From the NCBI GenBank assembly GCA_002104905.1, contig MCFE01000025.1, positions 167,037-231,036 of the forward strand: 64,000 bases of DNA, written 5' to 3'. The translations under genes and the position numbers were made by a program. The stretch is from Basidiobolus meristosporus CBS 931.73 (lineage: Eukaryota > Basidiobolomycota > Basidiobolomycetes > Basidiobolales > Basidiobolaceae). Below the pieces are notes generated by a model. It was not told where the DNA came from. It was given only the letters and a program-made list of their open reading frames with translations, and ran no database searches. Below, one piece after another: positions 33,960 through 46,622 of the stretch; the stretch's first letter is position 1; every line of letters starts with the position of its first letter.

Positions 33960-36195
33960 TTCTAAATTGGAGAGGAGGTATCTAATGATTAGCACCAGAG
34001 CTGGAACGCGTGAGATTGTCTTAAGTCACAAACCTAGTAGTACTGGTTCACCCAAAGAAAGACTAAAGATGAAAGTTGCAAGAATGCATTCGGATTCTCT
34101 CGCTTTTTGTATAAATTTTGGCCAGGCTTCACTGCCCTTGCATTACCTCCTATTTTGGAAATAGCCGGAAATGGAATGAATACGTAGTGAGCCGATTGGA
34201 GGGACTTGCTTAATACCAGTCCCCGTACGGATCAAGCCGAACACTTGAGCAGCTCTAGCTAGATTGCCTAATGAGTCCATGAGCCAACGTTGTAATGCTC
34301 TGAGTGCAGCTGGATATAGAAAATTTTTATCACTTCGATTTGAGTTGTAGCGTCTCCTTGTTATGCACCATCTGAATAAGGTTTCGATACATCAGGGAGT
34401 AATTGAGCTAGTTTTCACTCAGGGGAAGACGGAATATACTGGGGCTACGGGAGCATAGATAGCGAATTGAATCTTCCATGAATCTTTACTAATTCTCCAC
34501 GAATCTTCACTAATCCTCCATTTTAGCTTTCCAAACGAGTTCCCATTACCTGGAATCTGCTACGAGCTGGATCAGAGCTGAATCGCCAGAATATACACAG
34601 CGATGACTCATACTTATTCATACCACTCTGGTCATGACTCACTCAATGTATAGCGATTTCGTGGTACAGTGATAACAACCATCATTACTGTTATTAGGCT
34701 TAATCATTGCTGCTATTGGGTTTAATGGGTTTAATGGGTTTAATGAATACCTGATCGTTATTTTATCTCGTGAATGAGTACAGTTTCATATGTAGGCTTT
34801 GCGTGCGAAACTCTTAGTCGTGATTATGGCTGACCGATTGATTGATCATAGTGACCGATGAATGGTCGATTTCATCGAGGATACTTTGCATTCAAGCTCC
34901 CCAATATTTGCTTGGTTTAGATGTGTTGTCTTACCACGGCACGCAAGCCAGCTGTATAGTTAGTAACTGTGCTAAATTTCCAGTTGTAGTACTACATTTG
35001 TTTGCTTGAGTTGGTATTGTTTTACGAGCCTTCTCGCAGATCATTTGAGTTTGTCATGTACCTCGCCCAACCAAGGAAGTGGTGTAAAAAAGACCAATGC
35101 GAAAGAGTTGAAGCCTAGACAACTTCTCATTTATCCCTATTTATTTATAAAAGCCAAGCTAACTTCCCATTAGTCCCTATTTATTTGTAATCTACTGGGT
35201 CAGTAGTGCGCGTTTGCCTTATTCAACTAGTATATAGTATATGCTTCTTGAAATACCACACATCTTTATGTATTGCTCGCTGATATTTCGCTCAGTGCGT
35301 GGGATCTAGTTACTTGAATAGTTAAAGTTGTGTTATCAACACTGAAATTGTAATTTTCAGAAATCTGCTGAAATATTCAGCAAAAGTAACATTGGTGAAA
35401 GTTGAAGTGGCTGAAGGAGCCTGGAGGTGATCTAGTGTATTCAGGACAAAATATGTTTTTTTATGATTTATAGAGTGAGAAAACATCGAGTAATATAAAA
35501 TTATGATAAACATGTTTTAACAAAGATCCAAGGAAGCTACACACAACTTAAAAGCCCATTTGGGCGTGTTTAATTTTTTGATAATTGCCATTATTTCCAC
35601 GTTTTGAAGTGTTGGCCAATGTTATACACAATAAAACCCAAGTCAATGATATTGTTTATGGTATTTTGGTAATGCCCATCAGAAATTCTACCGGAGCATG
35701 AATTTATAGATAACCAGGTAATAAGTTGGTGACTTGTAATATAATATGGGCACTTACTTTGGAACCTGGAATTCTCGGAAGATCCATAAATTAGTCCTAA
35801 TCTACCATCAAAGCGTAAGCTTATGCAGGCCAACTAATACAATGTCCAGTTTTTATGTACAATTGCTAAGGTGCTGTTTGGACTAACTACACCTGTACAA
35901 AGACATATATCATAATGACCACATGGCCCTTGTGTAGTTTGTCAGAAAACTGATAGTATCTTGGCATTTATAGGATATTATGCTATACCTAGATGTATAC
36001 ATAGCCCATGTCACTTAAATCCTGGTTACCAGGTTCAATATTCTCTGACTAATATCCTTCATTAAGCTTTGTAGTTATTTCTCCCCAATGTAGAGAACCT
36101 AGAGGATGGTATTTCATATAACTGTTTAGAGTTTTGTAATAGTTTTGAGGATACTGGAAGTAGCTGGATGAACAGGTAATGTATGCTGTTTTCAC
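33960..36195. other. gene-poor stretch upstream of asparagine synthetase
   Basis: About 2.2 kb. Nearest 200 bp should hold the promoter of the asparagine synthetase gene; on the minus strand a TTTATAC element lies near 34110-34120. A short direct repeat of gggtttaat (three units) lies near 34717-34743. Nothing else recognised. Confidence 0.4.
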
Positions 36196-36542
36196 TGTTG
36201 TAAGGGTTTTGGAGATATTGGAAGTGATTGGGAAAACAAGTGGATTATGTGGTTTTCACTCAATGACTATTTGATGTATAGGTGGTATTTATACTTTTAC
36301 ATGGTCTAGGCCGAAAAAACCCGTAGAAATGCTTAGGAAGGTCCCAAGAATATGCGAGCAAAGTTTGGGGCTGTTTGGATAACTTATCTAATTCTCATGT
36401 TCTGGATACCTGATATTTTAGTGAAAATACTCTAGGTAAATCCCGACAAGGAATTCGGTCAGTATTCTCTGAGATTTGTAGATGATGATCTAAGTGACTA
36501 AGTTAAGTGAATATTTAGGTGGAATTCCGAATTTTTACAACA
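36196..36542 (-). repeat. solo LTR, copia type, subfamily 1
   Basis: 347 bp, TGTTGTAAGGG to TTTTTACAACA, minus-strand sense. Directly before it (about 36120-36195) lies the head of an older LTR copy (ttttgaggatactggaagtagc, gttttcac), so this copy landed inside another. Confidence 0.85.
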
Positions 36543-38531
36543 GATTCGAGTAGCGAAGTGAATATTAGGTGCACTAAAGAAAATACATAAGATAGAAAAC
36601 TCCAAACTCTGCATGCAAATGCTTGGAGCTATTCTAAATATACACTTCATGCTTACTTTGCCTAGAGTCAGTTGGCAAAAACCACTGTAAGTACTTGATT
36701 CATAGCCCAGTTCCACAGATGCCTTAAGGCTCTACCTATTGTTATACATATTTTGTCAGTTATTAGCCAGTTTTGGAATGTGGGAAGGTCCAGTAGTTAT
36801 AAAGGCTCTTGAAGCTCATTCAAAAGCCACAAGACTTGCGTACCACTTCCTTGGGCTCCTCTTGAAACATCCTTAGGTCTGTCAAAGCTCTCCAATATGC
36901 ACAAGTACTTTATTTGAACTCAATAAAGTACAAGTAAATATCATGTAATTTTCCATATTCTCCATATTACCTTCAGCATATCCAAGACTCTCATTGTAGT
37001 AGGAGGAGTCTTTTGAAGTAGTGTACGTTGTTTGGGACTTGTTGGACAGGCTTGAAAGCTTGGCAACCAAGAATAGGAATTAGTAAATAACGCACAAACT
37101 TAAGAGTAACTGGCATTTTGGTAATATATTCAAACTAAATTCCAACAAGAATTCAAGCTGGATATTCTAAGATTCGATCTGTGATTAAGTTGATGGAGTA
37201 TTTAGGCATAATTACGAAATTTACAACAAATGTATCCAGTTTGATAACGCCACATTACTGTGGCTTGGAAGTGAATTAGTAAACGATAATCAGTATAAAT
37301 TTGATTTGTGCATTTTCAAGTGATACAGATCTTCCACATACGCAGCAGGTTTAAATGAACAGCTGTAAGTTAGATCAAATATGAAATAATAACCTACATA
37401 TCATCCGGTGCCATACTAATTATATACGACTAGCGAAGCAATTTCCCAACAAAATTTGGCAGTTATGGTGTATGCGAGGGATGAATATATCAGACATAGA
37501 GCCCACAGACCTTGAACATTACGCCGCAAGGCCTGAGTGTTTGTGTTACTAAGTTCTGTTGCAAGTGTACGTTTACTCCATAAACTATTCAGTATAAGTC
37601 CCACTCTCCATCAATTATCTTGCATCTATAGGTCACAAAAAGTCAGAATATGCGCATGATACCTACATCAGTACACTATAGTTGAGACCTCATATAAGCA
37701 AGAGTACAGGCGCAGAGATCCAACGTTGAGCGCCTAGATCTTACTTGGTGTCAGTGCTTATCCGTGGTCTGAAAGCTAGCAAGGTTAGTATATTTTGCAC
37801 CTAACCCTCAATGCCCCATCAACACCAGCCTGTCAACGGTTCATTGGGATGACCTACATTAGCACGTGAATATTCCACAATTTGTATGGCCTATAGCTTC
37901 CTCAGATAATAATATTGAAGGATATCAACCATCGTGATGATCACATGCTTATTACCCCAACATCTACTTCCATATTTTAGCGGAATCTTCCATGGTTGAG
38001 CCCCCCCGCCTCCAACGTCCTTCATCTGCAAACACTGCCGTCTCTCACTATTCTGAAATGCAAATCACAAGCAACAAAATGTACGCATCTACAATACGGT
38101 ACCTCCACTAGCTAGGTTATACCAAGCACAAGTAAGATGGGTGTCTAAATCAGCCAATACTGATGCACACAAGGAGGATTTGGTTAGATGGCTGAACAGG
38201 AGAACAGATTTGAGGCCACATCCGGCTATTTAGTAGGATGGTTGTGGTGTGCTTCACAGATCGATTTCCAAACAATCTATTCCAGATGAGAATTTCCCTG
38301 CATGACTAGCATGAGATCAGTGATAATCTTGATCTATTACACACGACCAAGTTACGACAAATGAGGTTTATTCATTTTTTCTTGGAAAGTCTGAGCAACT
38401 CTTATCCTTTTCGGACCGGTGTTACGTGGTTAACCCTTGATTAGCATGGATGAGAATTTTTCGGCAGTCGGCATCCACGGGATTAATACTGGGTGAGAGA
38501 GGTTTGACTGATAAACCAGCAGGATCATCCG
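36543..38531. other. intergenic with a degenerate LTR tail
   Basis: Around 37110-37228 the words caagaattcaagctgg, gatattctaag, gatggagtatttagg and a terminal aatttacaaca mark an eroded LTR end, minus-strand sense. The rest of this 2-kb interval has no supported gene. Confidence 0.45.
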
Positions 38532-39362
38532 CTAAATCTTGGATTTCTGTAGCCGAGTGAACACGCCATCCAAGGATTTGATGGTGGTGGGATGGGTGAG
38601 CCTCTGGAATTTCTGGACTGCTTCCTCCTTCAATCTCTTTTCGTCCCCCCAGACCATTGAGAGTTCGTTACGCAAGGAGCTCTTGGTAGTATGCCTGCCA
38701 TCATCAGGTGTTTTCATCAGTTGAGCCATTATTTCCTCGGCTCTGGCAAGGGCCTCTTCCTCATTCTTCACCACTTCGTCAATAAGTCCCAGTTGCCTGG
38801 CTTGGCTGGCGTCCACCAGCGTACCAAACTGAAGTAGCTTGTCTGCACGGCCTTGCCCGATAACGGACGACATGAGCTGGATCCATGTTGTTGGAACCGG
38901 AATACCTAACGCAGCCTCATTCAAGCCAATGGTACCGTTTTCCGACATTACACGGAAATCGCAACATAGGGAGAGACAGCAGCCACCAGCTGGACAGGCT
39001 CCACGAATAGCGCAGATGGTGATGAGTTTTGTGCGATAGAGTCTAGCCAGGAACTGATTCGACATGGTGGTGAATGCGGTGTACCGCTCTAACGAGGTCC
39101 TGGGTGCGTAGAGCTCGTTAAGGTCATTACCAGCCGTGAAAACCGAGCGACGGAGTCCTGAGCAAAAGATTACACCACGCACTTGAGAATTGCCCTCCAG
39201 TGCCTCCAGTACATCGAGCAGCTGTGTCCAAACATCCAAGTTCATGGAGTTGACCGGCTCCCGTTTGATCGTGACCACAGCATAGCCATTTGTTTTGACA
39301 TCAGTATGAATATATTTGGGCATCAGGTAGGATGTTGCTGCATTGATCCATGCCAGCAACAT
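38532..39362 (-). CDS. delta3-delta2-enoyl-CoA isomerase (crotonase family)
   Basis: Shifts 3-enoyl-CoA to trans-2-enoyl-CoA, so that unsaturated fatty acids can enter beta-oxidation. Intronless, 276 residues. Crotonase landmarks: TAGNDLNELY, the oxyanion-hole region GACPAGGCCLSLCCDFRVM, and GTIGLNEAALGIPVP, whose Glu lines up with the catalytic Glu of mitochondrial ECI1 (family motif IGLNExxLGI). The C-terminus is -SKI, a plausible peroxisomal PTS1 variant, while the N-terminus (MLLAWINAATSYLMPKYIHT) is not a strong mitochondrial presequence. Peroxisome is therefore the likely site, by inference. Confidence 0.88.
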   Translation of the reverse strand: MLLAWINAATSYLMPKYIHTDVKTNGYAVVTIKREPVNSMNLDVWTQLLDVLEALEGNSQVRGVIFCSGLRRSVFTAGNDLNELYAPRTSLERYTAFTTMSNQFLARLYRTKLITICAIRGACPAGGCCLSLCCDFRVMSENGTIGLNEAALGIPVPTTWIQLMSSVIGQGRADKLLQFGTLVDASQARQLGLIDEVVKNEEEALARAEEIMAQLMKTPDDGRHTTKSSLRNELSMVWGDEKRLKEEAVQKFQRLTHPTTIKSLDGVFTRLQKSKI

Positions 39363-40523
39363 GGTTTTATGGTTTATTACCTACTGGTTGATGGGCAATC
39401 ATGTGGCAATTCCAATTGTCCGAAGGCCCCAGTTTTCCCATCCATGAAATCAATGAATCCTATTTATCAGCGTTGGTCTGCATCTATTTGCGATGTTCTA
39501 ACTTGATCCAACCTTGAGTAATGTAAATTAAAACCATTTCATGGATATCGGAACTCTACCCGACAGCATTGTGTTCTTGTTTCTCCTAACCTGTTACTGC
39601 GGAGGGGGTGTATGCCACTGTTACAGGCGAAAAGATCAGCTGATCACGGTAGGGAATCGGAACATTGAAATCCAAGGAAATTAGCAAGACCCAAGCCATT
39701 AGTACCACGAAAGCGTACTATCTCTCCAAACCATTAGTACCACGAGAGTGTGCCGTCCATATTAGATTCTTTTAAGCGGGGAGGAGATTCGGTTTCAGCA
39801 GGAGGCGAAAATGGTGTGTAACCGACATGAATTTCACATGAGCCCATTGCAGTAAGAAGCTTGTCACATTTCTAGTTTCACCCGAATTTTAGATCTCCTC
39901 ATACACGTCATGATCCAGTTAGTAGAAGGCAGATCTCTCGCTCATAACCCACGGATCGGCATGATTCCTATTTGATGCTCACATTGTTATGATAGTGCAA
40001 CTGATGGCGTGACCTTGGCCGTCTAACCGTTACACGCCATAATATTGCTTCGATCACTGACTCTGGTTCGTTGCTTGGTGGAGTGTGGTAATAATGGCCG
40101 GGCTTTAGCGAATCATCGCTGAGGGTTTATATCACTCGAACTCTCTCACCAATTGGGAAATCTTGGGTGAAACGGGACCCTTAATTTGACGAGCTATGGC
40201 AGATGAAGGTATTTAAGCGTATTTCCTGATCGAATGGAGTATTCAATTTTCCTCATTTGCCATTTTCCCTCAACTACGTAGCAAATTCTTGCTTGGCCAG
40301 TTCGCAACATATCCTTCATTCTTTATTCTTGGATCGCACTGCCATTATCCCTGAGCCACTTCGATGTTGTCTCCCAGAGAATCACAAGAAGACTCACTTT
40401 CTGACTCGTCCAAATGTAGTTATCAAGATATTTCGGGCGAAGGTGGGTAAAAGTTGCTTTTCATTCCTATCTACATAGACGATACTGACCCAGTAGCTTA
40501 AAGAATCTGTTCCTAGCCCAGAG
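39363..40523. promoter_or_regulatory. divergent region between isomerase and bZIP gene
   Basis: About 1.2 kb between starts at 39362 (minus) and 40524 (plus). A direct repeat of cattagtaccacga lies at about 39698 and 39733. A tatttaag element lies near 40210, and gtgggt...cagtag at about 40443-40497 could be a 5'-UTR intron of the bZIP gene. Confidence 0.4.
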
Positions 40524-41618
40524 ATGCAGCCAGAAGAGTCACCTGTATCCATGGAGCCGCCACAGAAAAAGAAACCCGGCCGGAAGCCGAACCCAGCCTC
40601 TCCAGCCTTACGTAAGGCACAGAACCGAGCAGCACAACGGGCATTTCGCGAACGTAAAGAGAAGCACCTAAAGGAACTTGAGGCATGTGTCAAGGAGTTA
40701 CGTGATAATCAGCATAAAGTACACAACGAACTTCGCCGAGAGAATCAAAAACTACGCTATCTGATTCAAATACTGAAAAATGACAATGTGCAGTTACGGA
40801 GTATTGTCTCGAGCTTTAATACCTCATTGGTGTCGGCACCTACCGCCGCAGTCATATCACACCCTGAGAAGAATATCCACAGCAATATCTTCCCGACTAC
40901 CACCAGCATGGGGAACGAAAATGGCGCAGTGATTGCTCCCGTGCCATTGTCGAGTAGTTGTGCCCCAAGCGCTAACACACGGAGTGGATTCTCATCGTTG
41001 TCTTACGAGTTTGATGAAAATCTAAGCCTCTATGATGGTTCGTGCATTTCGGAAATGGATTATACCACCACTTCGCCATGTGCAAGCTTGCTATCTGAGT
41101 TCAGCCTAATTGAGGGTAGCGACAAACCGTGTTTCACGATCAGTGAAAAAATGCCAAATACAGAACTAGATGACAAAGTCCAAAGCCTCCTCCTAAACGG
41201 TGGCTTTTTACCAGTATTTCCAGATGGGATTACTCTCACCATTCCTCCACCCGACTTTAGCCGTATCAATGGCGGAATCGCTATGAATCTAATACCGGAA
41301 AGTCGCGAGCCCAAGTATATGTTCAGCGAGTATGACCCCCGGATAGATCGCGTACCAAGTGAAAGGCTGAAAGAGCTAATGATAGAGCAACAAGGAAACT
41401 ACGACGCTGATGAATTGTGGGAGCTCTTCTCAACCAAAGCCATTTGCCATGGTAACCCTCAAGATCCCTCAGCGTGGGAGCTTCCTGACGAATTCTATAC
41501 TCGATTCCCAATGCTTGTGGATCCTGCCTTGAAAACGAGGGAGAGAATGCGCACGGCGTGGTGGAGACTGAACAGCCGTATCCGAACATCGGAGAAAGCT
41601 CGAGCATGCAGTTTTTAA
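40524..41618 (+). CDS. Yap/Pap1-type bZIP transcription factor
   Basis: 364 residues in one exon. Basic region NRAAQRAFRERK at about 34-45 has the N-x-x-x-Q-x-x-F-R signature of the fungal Yap/Pap1 class, which recognises TTAC/GTAA sites. It is preceded by a basic KKKPGRKPNP stretch (likely nuclear signal) and followed by a leucine-zipper helix to about residue 95. The middle is Ser/Thr-rich, suiting an activation region. The C-terminal ~100 residues (EYDPRIDRVPSERLKELM...DADELWELF...AWELPDEFY) form a separate conserved-looking domain with only scattered Cys; it does not look like the redox Cys-rich domains of Yap1/Pap1. Role in stress response is possible but not shown. Confidence 0.9.
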   Translation: MQPEESPVSMEPPQKKKPGRKPNPASPALRKAQNRAAQRAFRERKEKHLKELEACVKELRDNQHKVHNELRRENQKLRYLIQILKNDNVQLRSIVSSFNTSLVSAPTAAVISHPEKNIHSNIFPTTTSMGNENGAVIAPVPLSSSCAPSANTRSGFSSLSYEFDENLSLYDGSCISEMDYTTTSPCASLLSEFSLIEGSDKPCFTISEKMPNTELDDKVQSLLLNGGFLPVFPDGITLTIPPPDFSRINGGIAMNLIPESREPKYMFSEYDPRIDRVPSERLKELMIEQQGNYDADELWELFSTKAICHGNPQDPSAWELPDEFYTRFPMLVDPALKTRERMRTAWWRLNSRIRTSEKARACSF

Positions 41619-42345
41619 ATAACGGAGTCGCTACCTTTTGAGCGCGGCTTGCTACATAGTTCTCTCACATTCATTAATTTACGAAAGTCGACATTTCACT
41701 TGCATTTCCCCAGGTGTAATTGTACATTTATTTGGTTTTCTTGTATATTATCTTGGTTTATCACTGATTAAGCCTGTCTAGTTTTGGTGCTTTAGCTGGT
41801 TGCACTCACACCTGCATGAGAATAAATGCCGCCAAAACTTTATCACTACATATAAGGCTGATGTTCCACTAAAGTAATACTAGTGTGCTGGAACAAACAG
41901 ACCTCCAAATGTTTAGCCACCCATAGATTAGCCAGGGAAATTTCAAGGTTACATATCCCCCACTTTAAACGGAACTAAATAGTGGAATATGAGCACTTTT
42001 CAGGTGGTACGGTGCCATAAAGATGATTTCTGGAACAGTCGTATCTACCGATCCCGCAGGTCGACGTCAGCAACAGTAACGGTGCACTTGGTTGAAACAG
42101 CAAGGAAGTGATACTGGTGGTGCCCGAAAGGGACTCGAGGATTTATTGTAATACCAGGATCATTATATTATATATTAGTCACCACTGAGGAAAGTAGCGA
42201 GGACGGCAAAATGTTCTATGAGTGGGTTTCGTATATTGAAATGATCAAATCTCAATGGGGATACTGAAGTGGGAATACTCCCCTCAGCAAGGATGCTGAG
42301 CATATTCATTCGTGAGATAATTTACAAAAGAGGGAGAAGTCAATC
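41619..42345. other. intergenic
   Basis: About 0.7 kb between the convergent bZIP and G-alpha stops. No gene or repeat recognised. Confidence 0.4.
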
Positions 42346-43636
42346 TCATAACAAGCCACACTGTCGAAGATTATTTTGAATAAGGATGTCGTTGACTGCA
42401 GTCATGACAAACTTGATTTGCTGTGTATCCGTGGCGCAGGTAAAGTGGGTGTAGATTGTCTTGGCGTTGGTCTGATTCAACGATTTGAAACAGTTGGTGA
42501 TGAACTCACACGCTTTATCGAAGTCCTCCCCGCCTAAGAAGGCATTGTTAATCTCACATTGCAACATGCGGCCCAGAACAGTTCAGCCACTCACCATCAT
42601 AGTCCAAAAAGTAGTCGCTCATCGGAGAGGAAATAAGTTTCTCTCTAAACAGATCAATCTTGTTTAGAAATAGGATGACCGAGGTTTTAATGAACCAGCG
42701 CGAATTGCATATGGAGTCGAATAGCGTGAGGGCTTCTTGCATACGATTCTACAGTACAGATCTGAGTTACCACCTTGTTTGGGCTGAGCGCCATGGTGCC
42801 CTACTTACCACTGTATCGTCTTCAATAAGGTTCTGGTCATATTCACTGATGGCAACCATAAATACAATGGCGGTAACATTTTCAAAGCAATGGATCCACT
42901 TTTTCCGCTCCGAACGTTGGCCGCCGACATCCAGCATTCGATAGGTCATATCACCCATAGTGAAGACTGTCTCGGTCATGCCGGTGGTTTTGACTCGGGA
43001 GCGTAGCACGTCCTGGTCATTGGGGATGTAGGTAGGGTGTCCAATTCGCTCGATCGAGTCGAAATAACTGGGCTTGGTTAGTGTGATGCCCAGAAATGAT
43101 ACGTATCTTGCCTACTTACTACTTAGCCGAGTCATTCAGTTGGTACTCTCGCGAACGATGGAAGCACAGTCGTACTCCTTCGTCGGCCCAGAGACATTTT
43201 ATGGCCTCGGTGATCTCTGCCGGCAGTGTCTCTCCCTCGATCTGCTCAGGAAGCTCCATGATGATGTGCATGTATATGTGACTCTTTTCATCCGCGAATG
43301 GAATATCCATGATGTCCATCGCTTCCAGAATGACCCTCATGGATTGTGCGGTATTCGAAAAGATCACTTCTCTGAATGCCTCTTTTTCGTCGATACTGTA
43401 ACCTCCCTCGTGGATTAACTTCATCTGTTTAATTAAGGTGCTCTTGCCGGATTCGCCAGCGCCTATGGTGCATAGGTTAGTGCATAACTACCAAGGAAGT
43501 CACTCAAATACTGCCTACCCAGGAGCAACATCTTTACTTCCTTTTTCTGTAGAGTCCGATCCTGCTTAAGTTGATTTTCAATGACTTCATTGGCTCGCTT
43601 GCCGTCAACTTCTTCTTGGCTAACACAACAACCCAT
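42346..43636 (-). CDS. heterotrimeric G-protein alpha subunit, Gi-like
   Basis: Five exons. ATG 43636 begins [22 protein letters not shown]: Gly2 for myristoylation and Cys3/Cys4 for palmitoylation. P-loop GAGESGKST at about 40-48, helical domain, switch [15 protein letters not shown] (with the Arg used in GTP hydrolysis), switch [16 protein letters not shown] (catalytic Gln), NKIDLF and TCATDT guanine-binding motifs. It ends NNLRQCGLL, with Cys at -4 as in Gi proteins. Length about 350 residues is normal. Couples seven-helix receptors to effectors at the plasma membrane; in fungi this group acts in nutrient and pheromone sensing. Introns are 50-75 nt, for example gtgagtgg...cttcttag before GEDFDKAC. 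Confidence 0.95.
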
Positions 43637-46549
43637 TCTTACGAAATTGATTTTCTACGTGCGACTGGATACAAGTGAGAGTACCAAGGAAACTGGTACG
43701 AGGGCTTTTGGGAATAAGTCTGGACCTGAGCGAAACAAAGGGTTCAAAGCAGTATTTATAGAGATTTCTCAGTTGCAGGGGATTTGAGGAGTAGATAAGA
43801 GGGAGAAATGAAGGTCAGCCATTAGTGAGATCGCAGAGGTTCTTGTATTTAGTGCCGAGAATGCCTATGTATCTGATGTGATGTATACTTACGTGGAGTT
43901 GCATTCTACTGCTATATTACTAAATATGGGTTCAAAATCTGCGAATTTTCCAATGGCTGTATTGAGTGGTCAACAACCTCAGATGGGAGCATAAGCTGGA
44001 TTGATGGACATATTGGCTTTCAATATCTCACCCAACCACCGCTTTGACCACGAATTTCTGGCCACATAAAACTCCATAGTGATTCTACTGCATTCCAATG
44101 TGAGGTGCTGCCCATAATGGTCCAGCGTCAACTCAATACCGACCTTGACATGACTCCAAACCGCACAGTTGAACCAGCACACAGTGTCTCAAGTCTCTTC
44201 CAATATCCATGAGGTGGTGTAGTTGGCAGTCAAGTCTCCTCCAATCTCCATCGATGCCGTACGTAATGAAAATGTACTCCAACAACCATTTACATAGTTG
44301 GTAATGATGCTACCCCATATGCTGAGCTTAATTGGATTCAGGCGCTAACTAGCTATAGAGGCACTTTTGTTGCTATCAACTGTACGGAACACGCATCATT
44401 ACATCTTTATCAGTTGAAAGGTTCCCCGAATTAGGGAATTAATCAGAAAACATTTTGAGGAAGCACACCGTTCTGATTTCTCCTAAAAGCTGCACGGTCA
44501 CTGCGTTTACTCATAAAAGCGGTGCATATTTGAATTTACAGGGTTAGCGGGATGAATGAAAACATTGATTCGACAATAATATCTCTAATCATGTGAGTTG
44601 GTAACGGTAACAATATGCTAGGTAATAGTAAAGCGTACGGTAACTATGCGCCAGATAATGGTGAGGTGTACGGTGAATGACACCCCATGAAACTTGGAAA
44701 ATGCCTGGACTATTGGACATTACCATACAACCCTGCGTCTGTACAGTTCCTATAATAAGAACGAGTGGGAACATACAGTAGGGAGCAGTGCCTTTGCTCG
44801 TTACCATCCAATTCCGCGACACAACAGCACAAAGTCCACGTTGATACTTTGAAGATGTGAAACCAACGACAATCATTGTTTCAGAATCGATGATTTTCGG
44901 AGGTAAGCTAGCTGAGCTAATTTGTTAACGCAGTAATGATTTTGATTCAATATTACAGAGATAAGGGTTTAAACTCCTATACGCAAACCAGAGTCCTGAA
45001 ACCAAGGAATAACACTTAAAAGATAAAAAGTGTGGCCATAAGTACAAATTAGTCTATATGTTTCAAATGCATCAAGTGTAGAGAAATGCTGGCCAATTAC
45101 AACAGGTGAGACTATAGTGCGTTTACCAGCCTTCGCATTTGGAAGGAATGATTGCTAGTGCGCTGCATTAATTGAAAACAAAATAATGAGGAGTTGCTAA
45201 CAGATCACAATTAACCAGTTGATTGTAAGTTTTTAGGTGTGGATGTTGTAACATAGATCAGATAAAGTTTGTAAGAATAGCATGGCATGGAATAAGACTG
45301 TTGAAGTACATTCCTGGTACTTAGGTCTAGGCAAGTATGGCAGTACACATTTTGGCTGAAATAAACCATCAGGGCCAATCTGTCACATGAATCTGCAGTA
45401 TTCAAGTTGATGTTTTGCACCATAGAGCTATCTTCAATATCATTATAGGTAGGTACAATTAGTAAGTGTCTTTTCGGGAAAGTATTGCAGGATGATAATC
45501 AACAAAGGGTGAAATCTGCATGTAATAGCACAAATAAAGAAGCCAAGTTAGAATATAGATATCTGGAGTGCAGAAAGCCTACAAGATGAGCATGGGCTTT
45601 ACTGTTTGCTAAATATCCTTTATATCAAAGTCAAGTAGAGAAGGGACTAAGACTGCTTGTTCATGTTGTAAGACAAGGCAAGAGAGAGAGAGAGGGGAGA
45701 GAAGAGAGGAGAGAGAAAAGACAACTGCATGAAATTTTACTTGTAGGTTTATTGTGTTGAAACATTCACCAACTACCAGGGCCATATGAGACTGATGCTT
45801 CCAACTTCCCCTGCTGGTGTAAATTGACCAGCGGGACGTTGGCCTATCGGATAAAGCATGGACCGTGTTTACTTTGGAATTTCAACATTTCGCTTTATCC
45901 ATCCTGGGTATCGAGGGCGTCAACACCATTTAGCTATACACAAATTTATAGCAATATTCATTATTCAGGACCTATAGGTAACTGATGTGGAATCATCGAT
46001 TTATATCAAGGAGAATCTAGAAGCGCGTATTTTCATCACCTGCAATACCGGAATACTCCCTAACGGGTATGAACACTACGAGCTTGTAAATGAGTATCAA
46101 GAGGGATCCACAAGAAGATCTGGTCATCAATATGAATGAGGATTTGTAATAGCAAAACCACCCCACTTTGGGGATAAACCCAAGCAGGTTGACCTTGAGA
46201 ATGAGTATGAAAGAGCTATTGCGCACAGAAAGGGCTAACAGCACTACCCGAACCAGACCTGCTTTATTGCCAATAAAGGTCTGCTTATGTGAGCTTCTTG
46301 CCTCTTCTTTTTAAACACTGAAACTGTTTGTTTTACAAAATTTTAGGCGATATCTATGTTTGATTTCATCCCCATCAAGGTACCCCGATAGATTCAAACT
46401 TTTGGAAAGGCTGGAAATAACATCAAAAGTCTTGTAATCGGGTTTGAGCGTATACTTTATAATTCGTCACGGGCATGGGCAGGAGTTTCCTACACAAACA
46501 TGGATGTTGAGGATATTGGGAAAATGAATGGTATGCTATAAATAAAGGT
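43637..46549. other. gene-poor interval with a GA-rich microsatellite
   Basis: About 2.9 kb without a supported gene. A purine (GA)-rich microsatellite lies at about 45680-45720. Near 44155-44260 the words caagtctcttccaatatccat and caagtctcctccaatctccat form a diverged direct repeat. Short open frames have no family match. Confidence 0.45.
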
Positions 46550-46622
46550 GGCCTCGTAGCTCAGTGGATAGAGCGTCCGCCTCCTAAGCGGAAGGTCCCA
46601 GGTTCGACCCCTGGCTTGGTTA
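46550..46622 (+). tRNA. tRNA-Arg (anticodon CCU)
   Basis: 73 nt, no intron. U8/A9, then D arm GCTC...GAGC, anticodon stem TCCGC/GCGGA (46576-46580 with 46588-46592), loop CTCCTAA with anticodon CCT at 46583-46585, T arm CCAGG-TTCGACC-CCTGG (46598-46614). Discriminator A at 46622. The acceptor stem GGCCTCG/CTTGGTT pairs at positions 1-4 and 7 (two of them G-U) but has U:U and C:U mismatches at 5-68 and 6-67. Boxes A and B of the internal promoter look intact. Reads AGG codons. Confidence 0.9.

Noticed and set aside
45680-45720. Polypurine tract of a retroelement
   Set aside because: A simple GA-rich microsatellite with no LTR next to it.
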